Source: an uncultured Methylophilus sp. (GTDB lineage Bacteria; Pseudomonadota; Gammaproteobacteria; Burkholderiales; Methylophilaceae). Taken from it: a DNA stretch of 8,755 bases. The notes beneath the pieces were generated by a model that worked only from the letters and a program-made list of their open reading frames with translations, was not told where the DNA came from and made no database searches. Shown piece after piece: positions 1-5,689 of this stretch. A program made the translations under genes and the position numbers. Position 1 is the first letter of the stretch. Every line of letters starts with the position of its first letter. Where the stretch lies: assembly GCA_936943315.1 (NCBI GenBank), contig CAKZJM010000194.1, forward strand, positions 1 to 8,755, in the 5' to 3' direction.

Positions 1-195
1 TTCGTATTGTGGCGGCTCACTAGAATGCGTAGCTTCAGCCACAGCTGATCGCGCTGTTGTCGCAGGCTTGGCCAACAACTCATCAGACGACCCTCTGTTT
101 TCCTCTTGCGACCATTGCCAATACACCAGCGCCAGTGTCACCACTAACGCAATCCATATCATCGGCTGAGACGAGGGTTTGCGGTCAGGAGGCAT
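1..195 (-). CDS. N-terminal part of a bitopic membrane protein in the GspC/PilP position of the secretion operon (partial)
   Basis: Only the first 65 codons are present; the gene runs off the left edge. The ATG at 195 is preceded by GGAGGG with a 7-base spacer, and the frame overlaps the end of the PilO-like gene by 11 bases, so it is a real operon member. The protein begins with a short polar, basic stretch (MPPDRKPSSQP), then one hydrophobic segment at about residues 12 to 25 (MIWIALVVTLALVY), then a polar, Ala/Ser/Thr-rich segment with no clear fold. This is the plan of an inner-membrane-anchored periplasmic linker protein such as GspC or PilP, which would connect the PilN/PilO-like pair to the outer-membrane secretin. 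The assignment rests on topology and position only, since the homology region would lie beyond the edge. It could also be a GspK-like or unrelated accessory protein. Confidence 0.6.
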   Translation of the reverse strand, partial: MPPDRKPSSQPMIWIALVVTLALVYWQWSQEENRGSSDELLAKPATTARSAVAEATHSSEPPQYE

Positions 196-796
196 GTTGT
201 TGCCCTCCACGGATAAACACCGAAAACGTCAGCGTAGCATCTACCATGGGCTGTACGGTTTCATTCTTGCGCAGTTCGAGCCCGGTCAACGCCATGGCTG
301 GATATTCGCGCAATACATCAATGATAAATTGACGGCAGGTCGCGTAGTCGGCCTGGATGGTAAACCGCATGTCAAACTGCTGGATGTCGTGGCTGGCACC
401 TTTGACCTGATGTGCCTGCCATTGGTAATCGCCGACATTGAGGGGGATCTGTCTTTTTTGTGCCAGCCTGGCGATGTGCATCATCCGCGGAGACAAATCA
501 CTAAAGGCTGGTAGTTGTTGCCACAGGGAGGCCAATTGCACTGGCTCAGGCACTACGGTTTGTAGGTTAGAAACCGTTATCTCGGGGGCAAGCGGTTTTG
601 CGGGCTTGACCGCCAATTGTCGAATCTCCTGTTGCAGCGCATCGAATTGTGTTTCTTGTGCATGCTCCTGCTGCACCAATGCCATCCACCCGAGTAACAA
701 CCCCACTGAAGCCATCATCGGTATCCAGCCCAGATACCAGGCACAGCGGCGCACCAGCCAGACAATGGCCATCGGGTTAGGCAGGCTCAATTTCAT
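185..796 (-). CDS. PilO/GspM-like inner-membrane assembly platform protein
   Basis: 203-residue bitopic protein. Residues 1 to 19 are cytoplasmic and include VRR; a membrane segment covers about 20 to 40; a short heptad-like stretch (about 43 to 62) and a proline-rich linker follow; the rest is a periplasmic domain. The C-terminal part has the pattern I associate with PilO-like proteins of secretion and pilus clusters: LARLAQKRQIPLNVGDYQW at about 108 to 126, then YATCRQFIIDVLREYPAMAL at about 151 to 170, then an LxLRK strand. PilO and GspM share a ferredoxin-like periplasmic fold and pair with PilN or GspL in the inner membrane. The ATG at 796 is preferred to the ATG at 805: GGGAGG lies 9 bases before 796 but directly abuts 805, and 796 gives an ATGA overlap with the preceding stop. 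The family is inferred from topology, pattern and gene order; sequence identity to named PilO or GspM is probably low. Confidence 0.7.
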   Translation of the reverse strand: MKLSLPNPMAIVWLVRRCAWYLGWIPMMASVGLLLGWMALVQQEHAQETQFDALQQEIRQLAVKPAKPLAPEITVSNLQTVVPEPVQLASLWQQLPAFSDLSPRMMHIARLAQKRQIPLNVGDYQWQAHQVKGASHDIQQFDMRFTIQADYATCRQFIIDVLREYPAMALTGLELRKNETVQPMVDATLTFSVFIRGGQQHAS

Positions 797-1359
797 GGTT
801 GCCATCCTCCCTGGATTTCAAAACTGACCGGGCGTTGCGCATGACTTTCATTGACCTGATGTTTTTGCAAATGCACCTGGTTAAGTGCAGGCAAGGCTTG
901 CAAGTGGCTAACATACTGAAGTAAGGCCTGATAATTTTTCGCCTCGCCAGACAACACGAACTGGCCGCGATTGGCATCGGGCAACAACTGCAATAAAGCA
1001 ATCTCAGCCACCTGTTGCGACTCCAGCGCTTGCAGCAAATCAAACCAGCGGATATTTAGCTGCTGTACAATTTTTTCGGCTGCCTTTTGTTCGGGCTGGC
1101 TGAGTTTAACCACAACTTGCTTGACTGAGGCTGGGGAAGAGGTCGATGATGAACTGGCTTCGCTCGCACGCAAGGCAACCAATTGTTGCTGGCGCTGTAT
1201 CAAAGTTTGCAATTGGGAGGCTTGCTTAGCAAACGTTGTGTACTCCACGGCCACCAGTATCAACAGCGCCATGACGATCACAGCCCCTGGCCAGCGTAAT
1301 TTGCGCCAGGCAAACGCCGGCTCGGAAAATTCAAGCTGGTAATCTGGATTAGGCCACAT
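793..1359 (-). CDS. PilN-like fimbrial assembly protein
   Basis: 188-residue bitopic protein. A cytoplasmic N-terminus of about 22 residues could carry the PilM-binding peptide expected of PilN. One membrane helix lies at about 24 to 41 (PGAVIVMALLILVAVEY), followed by a Gln/Leu-rich helical stretch to about residue 65 and a Ser/Thr/Ala linker (about 66 to 78). The periplasmic domain shows the PilN pattern: WFDLLQALESQQVAEIALLQLLPD (two helical turns ending in LLPD, about 105 to 128), then a strand with FVLSGEAKNYQALLQYVSHL and a final VHLQ...VSFEIQG strand. PilN dimerises with PilO and links cytoplasmic PilM to the periplasm; in T2SS the same role is filled by the C-terminal half of GspL. 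The ATG at 1359 has GGAGG 6 bases upstream and overlaps the PilM-like gene by 11 bases; the end overlaps the PilO-like gene by 4. Confidence 0.75.
   Translation of the reverse strand: MWPNPDYQLEFSEPAFAWRKLRWPGAVIVMALLILVAVEYTTFAKQASQLQTLIQRQQQLVALRASEASSSSTSSPASVKQVVVKLSQPEQKAAEKIVQQLNIRWFDLLQALESQQVAEIALLQLLPDANRGQFVLSGEAKNYQALLQYVSHLQALPALNQVHLQKHQVNESHAQRPVSFEIQGGWQP
806..811 (-). promoter_or_regulatory. Shine-Dalgarno that selects the PilO-like start
   Basis: GGGAGG on the minus strand lies 9 bases before the ATG at 796 and touches the ATG at 805. This, with the ATGA overlap at 796 to 793, decides for the shorter 203-residue product. Confidence 0.7.
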
Positions 1360-2197
1360 GCGCTACCTCCTGCCATAAGGTGGTCACGGCCTTGGCTGTA
1401 TACACGGTTTGCAACGAAAGATGTGCGGACAATGCCTGTTTGAGACGACTGCCTGTCGCAGCCATCACCCGGCAACCAGGCGCCATCAACCAGTAACAGG
1501 GCGTATGTTGTACACCCAGCAAGGTACGTTCGCGCAGCAGCCAAGCGGTTATCACCCCGGTATCAGCCATGTCTGCGGCCAGACTTGCAATGTGTGTGAT
1601 GTGCCCTTGATGCAATTGTAATAAGCGCAGCATGTTTGACTCTGCCGTGAGCACACTACCCGTGTCAGGCAAGCGGGCCTGGGCCCACAACGCAGACGCA
1701 TACGGCTGGACCGACCACTGGATGGCTTTGCCCGAGAACAAGGCAGGCAGGTCTACGGATTGCAAGGCAGGCAAGGCTGCCAGCACACAATCCTGCGGTT
1801 GGCGGATATCTTGCAAGCGGAAGGGCCAGTCCCGCGCAGCTTCACCATAGGTTTGCATCAGCACAGCGCGCGCATAGGCTAACTGCTCTTCACCAGACCA
1901 ACTGAAAGTTTGCAACGACTGTGCCATTGCGGGTAACAGCAACAGATGCGCGTGCCTGTCTGCGAGATAGACCTCTACGCGCTGCCAGCGGGTCGCAGGG
2001 AGCTGCCCCATAACTGCAGCTAAAGCCGTCGCTAAAGGGAGGACGTCGCTACCGGGCCAGTCTAGTTGCGCCAGCACGCGGCGTGACCGCACGCCAGCTG
2101 ACCAATGCTCTGCCAGCAACTGGTCAGACAACACCAGAATGCGGGTTAAGCTGCACCACCGGATATCAAACGCCCGCTCAGGCAATAAACGTGACAC
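1349..2197 (-). CDS. PilM/GspL-like soluble assembly protein (divergent)
   Basis: 282-residue protein with no membrane helix or signal peptide. It sits between gspE and the PilN-like gene, the place of PilM or of the cytoplasmic half of GspL, which couples the ATPase to the inner-membrane subunits. Internal patterns fit divergent PilM-like proteins as I know them from betaproteobacterial secretion clusters: VEVYLADRHAHLLLLP at about 74 to 89, then EEQLAYARAVLMQTYGEAA (about 103 to 121), a Trp-x-x-Arg strand, a VLAALPALQ helix and QWSVQPYASALW (about 160 to 171). I cannot see the classical actin-fold nucleotide motifs of PilM, so ATP binding is uncertain. It starts with GTG at 2197, supported by AGGAG with a 7-base spacer; this lies inside the end of gspE and gives a 20-base overlap. 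GspL itself would carry a membrane helix and periplasmic domain, absent here, so PilM-like is the better label. Confidence 0.65.
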   Translation of the reverse strand: MSRLLPERAFDIRWCSLTRILVLSDQLLAEHWSAGVRSRRVLAQLDWPGSDVLPLATALAAVMGQLPATRWQRVEVYLADRHAHLLLLPAMAQSLQTFSWSGEEQLAYARAVLMQTYGEAARDWPFRLQDIRQPQDCVLAALPALQSVDLPALFSGKAIQWSVQPYASALWAQARLPDTGSVLTAESNMLRLLQLHQGHITHIASLAADMADTGVITAWLLRERTLLGVQHTPCYWLMAPGCRVMAATGSRLKQALSAHLSLQTVYTAKAVTTLWQEVAHVA

Positions 2198-3860
2198 GGT
2201 TAATCTCCTGCAAGCTGGTCATGCCTTCCGCCGCCGCACTGACGGCGGCTTCGCGGATGGTCCGCATGCCATTTCTGGCGGCGGCTTCTTTTAATTGTCG
2301 TATGGGTTGCCTGGCGATAATCATCTCGCGTAGCTCATCATTGAGCACCAGCATTTCTGCCACGGCTTTGCGCCCCTTGTAACCAGTGCCACGGCAATGG
2401 CCGCAACCCTTGGCATGTTTAAACTGCATGTGTGCGGCCTGCTCCAGTGTCAGTCCCGACGCGCTAATCAAGGCTTCATCAGGCACAAACGGCTCAGCAC
2501 ATTGCGTACACAACGCGCGGACCAAGCGCTGCGCGATAATGCCATTGACCGCTGAGACAAAGTGGTAAGGATCCACCCCCATGTGCATAAAACGGCCAAT
2601 CACATCCAGCACGCTATTGGCATGAACGGTGGAAAAAACCAGGTGACCCGTAAGGGCTGCCTGCACGGCGATTTGAGCCGTTTCGGCATCGCGGATTTCG
2701 CCGACCATGATTTTGTCCGGGTCATGCCGCAAAATGGACCGCAGGCCGCGTGCGAACGTCAGGCCTTTCTTTTCATTGACCGGGATTTGCAGCACGCCAG
2801 GCAACTGGTATTCCACCGGGTCTTCAATGGTGATGATTTTGTCAAAACCCGTATTCACTTCTGAAATCGCAGCATAGAGTGACGTGGTTTTACCGCTGCC
2901 GGTGGGGCCGGTCACCAGCACCATGCCGTAAGGCTCACTGGCCAGTTTTCTGAATCGGGCAATCACATCGGCATCAAATCCTAGTGCTTTCAAACTCAAG
3001 CCTTGCGCCTGCTCGGTGAGTGCCTTGCGGTCAAGCACGCGCAATACGGCATCTTCCCCAAAAGCGCTCGGCATAATGGAGACGCGGAAGTCAATCAAGC
3101 GCCCCATGGCATGTACCTTGAAGCGGCCATCCTGCGGGATCCGTCGTTCGGCGATATCCAGTTGCGCCATGACCTTGATGCGTGAAATCGCTTGTTCGGC
3201 GCTATCCAGGCCCGGACTATTGGCGATGCTCGCCATCACACCATCAATGCGGTATTTAACTGCCAGGCCACCCGGATGCGTTTCCAAATGGATATCACTG
3301 GCACCGGTTTTAAGTGCATCATACAAGGTCGAGTTGATGAGCTTGACGATGGGGTTGGCGTCTTCATGAATGGATTTCAGCGACAGCTGCATGACCACTT
3401 CTTCATCGCCCTCTGCGGCCTGCTCGCTAGATAAGCCCACCCCATCCATGGCGCGCATGGTTTCTTCTTCACCTGCCAGGTAAGCACTGATCTCCAGGCG
3501 GTGCGCCAACCGCCATTCAAACGGTTGTGCGACATGATGCTGCGCCCACAGTGGCAGATGGCGGTTGAACGGATCAGCAAAAACCAGAATCAGGGTTTGC
3601 TGAGCATCATAAAAAGCAAGACACTCTTTTTGCTGTGCCTCGTTATAGCCGACCACCTCAAACGCCACTTGCCATTCGCGCATCTCGCGCATGGTCGCAA
3701 CCGGATAATGCAACACGTGGGCCAGTTGGCTGACCATGGCCTCATTCTCGACCGGGACCAGATCTTCCAGCACCTCGATAACACGGCGCTGTTGCTGACT
3801 CGCCTGCGCTTGCGCCTGTGACAATAGGTCAACCGATAACATAGGGAGAGGCTGGTTCAT
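2178..3860 (-). CDS. gspE: Type II secretion system assembly ATPase GspE
   Basis: 560-residue secretion ATPase of the GspE/PilB family, cytoplasmic and hexameric, which drives pseudopilus extension by ATP hydrolysis. The N-terminal GspE-N domain spans about residues 15 to 125 and is followed by an acidic, Gly/Ser-containing linker (about 130 to 156). The conserved ATPase region starts near ANPIVKLINSTLYDALKTGASDIHLE (about 168 to 193) and has all catalytic elements: arginine-rich YRIDG and ERRIPQDGR (204 to 246), Walker A GPTGSGKT (318 to 325), the Asp box EDPVEY (346 to 351), Walker B MVGEIR (385 to 390) and the His box TVHAN (411 to 415). Two CxxC pairs (451/454 and 486/489) form the zinc-binding tetracysteine motif of extension ATPases, absent from PilT. 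The ATG overlaps the gspF stop by 4 bases (ATGA); the Shine-Dalgarno is weak (GCAGGG, far from the start), so coupling to gspF is likely. A PilB or MshE assignment is possible, but the neighbouring GspG favours GspE. Confidence 0.95.
   Translation of the reverse strand: MNQPLPMLSVDLLSQAQAQASQQQRRVIEVLEDLVPVENEAMVSQLAHVLHYPVATMREMREWQVAFEVVGYNEAQQKECLAFYDAQQTLILVFADPFNRHLPLWAQHHVAQPFEWRLAHRLEISAYLAGEEETMRAMDGVGLSSEQAAEGDEEVVMQLSLKSIHEDANPIVKLINSTLYDALKTGASDIHLETHPGGLAVKYRIDGVMASIANSPGLDSAEQAISRIKVMAQLDIAERRIPQDGRFKVHAMGRLIDFRVSIMPSAFGEDAVLRVLDRKALTEQAQGLSLKALGFDADVIARFRKLASEPYGMVLVTGPTGSGKTTSLYAAISEVNTGFDKIITIEDPVEYQLPGVLQIPVNEKKGLTFARGLRSILRHDPDKIMVGEIRDAETAQIAVQAALTGHLVFSTVHANSVLDVIGRFMHMGVDPYHFVSAVNGIIAQRLVRALCTQCAEPFVPDEALISASGLTLEQAAHMQFKHAKGCGHCRGTGYKGRKAVAEMLVLNDELREMIIARQPIRQLKEAAARNGMRTIREAAVSAAAEGMTSLQEINRVTFIA
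2205..2209 (-). promoter_or_regulatory. Shine-Dalgarno for the GTG-initiated PilM-like gene
   Basis: AGGAG on the minus strand lies 7 bases before the GTG at 2197 and inside the last codons of gspE. It is one of the best ribosome sites in the operon and supports the non-ATG start, so this gene can load ribosomes on its own despite the 20-base overlap. Confidence 0.7.
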
Positions 3861-5029
3861 TGAATTTGCCCTGCCAGCTCAAAAATCGGCATATAGAGTA
3901 ATAACACCACCACGCCAATGACGAGGCCAATAAACAACATGAGCAAAGGCTCAAACAGGCGGGTAAACCAGTCTATCCAGCGAGCTAGTTCTTCATCATA
4001 AAAACCGGCAATGCGGTCCATCATGTGTGCGACATTGCCGCCACGCTCACCCACCAACAGCATGCGCTCACCAATCGGCGTCGTCATGCCCGCAGCGTGA
4101 AAGGCTTGCGATAAAGGCTGGCCCTGGCTGATCATGGTTTGTGCCTGTTTCAGGCTGAGTGCCAGGCTGCTGTCCAGCAATCCCTCCAGGGAATCGATGG
4201 CGGTCATGATCGGTGTCCCGCCCGCCAGCAGCATCCCCAGTGTGCGGTAAAAACGGGCCAACTGATAAAGCTGCAGTTTTTCGCCTATGGCGGGGATGCG
4301 CCAAAGTGACCTGACCATGGACTGGCGCATGCCCGGGTGTTTAAACAACAGGATAAGCATCACGATCATGCCCAGCAGGAGCATCAGCATCAATTCACCA
4401 TGCTGGGCAATTAAGGTCCCCCACTGCAACATCATTTGCGACATCCAGGGCAGATCAGCCCCTGTGCCTTCATAGACGCTGCTGAATTTGGGTACGACAA
4501 ATCCCATTAAAAACGCAATCACTAGGCCGCCAACGACGATCAGCAACAAGGGATAGATAGAGGCGCTGACAATTTTCTTTTTGAGTAATGAAACCTGGTT
4601 GTCATAAGCAATATAGCGCGACAAGGCATTGCCTAAATCCCCCGTGCGCTCGGCGGCTTTTACCGTGGCAATATACAGCGGAGGGAACACCGTAGACTGG
4701 CGCTCAAGCGCCGCTGAAAACGACTTGCCTTGTTGCAGCGACTGCAAAATTCCCTGCAAGACGCCACGGGTATGATCCTGGCGTAAAGAGAGGGCATCAA
4801 TCGCTTCAACCAAGTTCAAGCCAGAATCCAGCAAGGCTAGCAACTCCTGGCTAAACAGTGCCAAAGGGAACGCTTCGCGCCTGGAGGACTTGGCCGTTTT
4901 TTGCGCATGTAATGACACCGGCATCAGGCCTTTTGATTTCAGCTGGGCGTACGCGTCCTGCTCATCATCGGCCTGCAACTCGACCATCGTCAAGGTAGCG
5001 CCATTAAGTACTTTTGCCTGATAGTGCAT
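3857..5029 (-). CDS. gspF: Type II secretion inner-membrane platform protein GspF
   Basis: 390 residues, usual length for GspF/PilC. The N-terminal stretch MHYQAKVLNGATLTMVELQA with DDEQDAYAQLKSKGLMP is the normal GspF start. Two repeated cytoplasmic GspF domains follow. The first (about 55 to 178) contains FSQELLALLDSGLNLVEAID and FPPLYIATVKAAERTGDL; the second (about 255 to 380) repeats the pattern as FYRTLGMLLAGGTPIMTAID and GERMLLVGERGGNV. Membrane helices lie at about 157 to 180, 212 to 230 and 358 to 382. GspF is the polytopic core of the inner-membrane platform; it contacts GspE and feeds pseudopilin subunits into the growing pseudopilus. The gene starts 6 bases after gspG stops, with only a weak GGTAAG ahead of the ATG, and overlaps gspE by 4 bases. 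Confidence 0.96.
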   Translation of the reverse strand: MHYQAKVLNGATLTMVELQADDEQDAYAQLKSKGLMPVSLHAQKTAKSSRREAFPLALFSQELLALLDSGLNLVEAIDALSLRQDHTRGVLQGILQSLQQGKSFSAALERQSTVFPPLYIATVKAAERTGDLGNALSRYIAYDNQVSLLKKKIVSASIYPLLLIVVGGLVIAFLMGFVVPKFSSVYEGTGADLPWMSQMMLQWGTLIAQHGELMLMLLLGMIVMLILLFKHPGMRQSMVRSLWRIPAIGEKLQLYQLARFYRTLGMLLAGGTPIMTAIDSLEGLLDSSLALSLKQAQTMISQGQPLSQAFHAAGMTTPIGERMLLVGERGGNVAHMMDRIAGFYDEELARWIDWFTRLFEPLLMLFIGLVIGVVVLLLYMPIFELAGQIQ

Positions 5030-5035
5030 GGCAGC

Positions 5036-5458
5036 TTACCAGTTGGTAATATCCTGTGCTTCGTCACTGCCACCGACCTGGCCATCCTTACCCAGGCTAA
5101 ACAAATCGTATTCGCCATGCTGGCCCGGCAGACGGTACTGGTAAGGTTTTCCCCAGGGGTCGTTAGGCACTTCTTTTTTCAGGTAAGGGCCGCTCCAGTG
5201 CGTATTGTTATCGGCATTTGTCATGAGTGCCTGCAAACCCTGTTCAGTCGCTGGATAATGTCCGACATCAAGCCGGTACTGATCCAGTGCCTGCTCTAAT
5301 GCTGCAATTTGTGCCTTGGCCGTTTTGACTTCAGATTTACCAATCTGCTGAAAATATTTAGGCCCGACATAGCCCGCCAGCAGACCAATAATGACCATCA
5401 CAACCAGCAGTTCCAGTAAGGTAAATCCGTGATTGTTGCGGTCAGGACGACAAGCCAT
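5036..5458 (-). CDS. gspG: Type II secretion major pseudopilin GspG
   Basis: 140-residue precursor starting at the ATG at 5458, which has GGAG 8 bases upstream. The frame stays open for 22 codons further upstream, but only to a TTG with no ribosome site, and such an extension would spoil the prepilin leader. The leader is 11 residues (MACRPDRNNHG) and is cut before Phe by prepilin peptidase GspO/PilD; the mature protein begins FTLLELLVVMVIIGLLAG with the invariant Glu at +5 and a helix used for membrane insertion and pseudopilus packing. The C-terminal domain is typical GspG: YRLDVGHYPATEQGLQAL (61 to 78), WSGPYLKKEVPNDPWGKPY (88 to 106) and the calcium-loop region FSLGKDGQVGGSDEAQDITNW (120 to 140), with conserved Asp residues. 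This C-terminus separates it from type IV pilins and from MshA. It is the first gene of the operon, as expected for the most abundant subunit. Confidence 0.96.
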   Translation of the reverse strand: MACRPDRNNHGFTLLELLVVMVIIGLLAGYVGPKYFQQIGKSEVKTAKAQIAALEQALDQYRLDVGHYPATEQGLQALMTNADNNTHWSGPYLKKEVPNDPWGKPYQYRLPGQHGEYDLFSLGKDGQVGGSDEAQDITNW

Positions 5459-5526
5459 CGTAAATGCTCCATGAAAATTTGATGACAATACTAAGCAGAT
5501 TAGATTGCAGAAAAGTGGCGGCAATA

Positions 5527-5539
5527 TGACAGACTGTCA
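5527..5539. promoter_or_regulatory. Inverted repeat TGACAG-A-CTGTCA in the gspG leader region
   Basis: Two perfect 6-base arms separated by one base, centred 75 bases upstream of the gspG ATG and 10 bases from the 18-bp palindrome. Unlike its surroundings it has G+C content, which makes chance less likely. It could be a dimer-binding site for a regulator of the secretion operon, or a small RNA hairpin, although the one-base loop argues against the latter. Confidence 0.35.
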
Positions 5540-5548
5540 CAATTGTAA

Positions 5549-5566
5549 TGTTAAATTAATTTAACA
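5549..5566. promoter_or_regulatory. Perfect 18-bp palindrome upstream of gspG (possible operator)
   Basis: TGTTAAATTAATTTAACA reads identically on both strands. It lies about 90 bases upstream of the gspG ATG and directly upstream of a candidate -10 (TACAAT, 5547 to 5542 on the minus strand), a place typical of a repressor or activator dimer site. The composition is nearly all A/T, so some palindromy is expected by chance, though 18 perfect bases is notable. The binding protein cannot be named. Confidence 0.4.
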
Positions 5567-5607
5567 AAACTGGCTAGTAATGGGGAAATTTCAGGAGTAT
5601 TGAAGCG

Positions 5608-5641
5608 AAATAGCAAAAAATAATAATATTGATTGCTATTT
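5608..5641. repeat. 9-bp inverted repeat with 16-base AT-rich loop
   Basis: The arms AAATAGCAA (5608 to 5616) and TTGCTATTT (5633 to 5641) are perfect complements around an A/T loop. It sits between the exporter gene and the gspG operon. It is too weak in G+C and has no clean U-tract after the stem, so it is not a convincing intrinsic terminator; an operator or a back-up RNA 3' end structure are possible. Confidence 0.35.
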
Positions 5642-5689
5642 GAAAAATTATTTTAATAAATAGGGGCGGATTAATGGGTGCTGAAATGA

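Larger units (their letters stand above)
5459..5689. other. AT-rich intergenic region with the presumed promoter of the gspG operon
   Basis: This 231-base gap between the exporter stop and the gspG start is much richer in A+T than the flanking genes and holds no credible gene. It carries three inverted repeats, listed separately, and many short A/T runs. On the minus strand TACAAT (5547 to 5542) is a fair -10 match and TCTAAT nearer gspG is another, but neither has a good -35 at 16 to 18 bases, so no promoter is called firmly. The gspG leader would be roughly 50 to 85 bases long. Confidence 0.6.

Noticed and set aside
57..827. Plus-strand open frames at 57 to 332, 179 to 514 and 438 to 827
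   Set aside because: They lie opposite the PilO-like gene and the partial upstream gene, have unnatural Cys/Ser/Thr-rich products without family signals, and no consistent ribosome sites.
1278..1544. Minus-strand open frame overlapping the PilM-like and PilN-like genes in another frame
   Set aside because: It overlaps two better supported genes with good ribosome sites and encodes nothing recognisable.
1739..1773. Direct repeat CAAGGCAGGCA at 1739 to 1749 and 1763 to 1773
   Set aside because: The copies are 24 bases apart and in frame, encoding a repeated Leu-Pro-Ala-Leu; this is simple coding repetition, not a mobile or regulatory repeat.
2562..3821. Several plus-strand open frames opposite gspE, the longest 106 to 117 codons
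   Set aside because: They mirror a strongly conserved ATPase gene; their products show no recognisable domain and the codon pattern is that of the complementary strand.
1..5458. MSHA or type IV pilus biogenesis cluster instead of T2SS
   Set aside because: The pilin-like gene has the specific GspG C-terminus (SLGKDGQVGG...DITNW) and DPWG motif, which type IV and MSHA pilins lack; no retraction ATPase is present in the window.
5459..5524. Longer GspG with a TTG start at 5524
   Set aside because: It would add 22 residues before the 11-residue prepilin leader, with no ribosome site, whereas the ATG at 5458 has GGAG at 8 bases.
5527..5545. Possible CRP/FNR-type site (TGTGA ... TCATA on the minus strand) in the gspG leader
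   Set aside because: The half-sites are 7 bases apart rather than the usual 6 and the second half is imperfect, so only a generic inverted repeat is reported.
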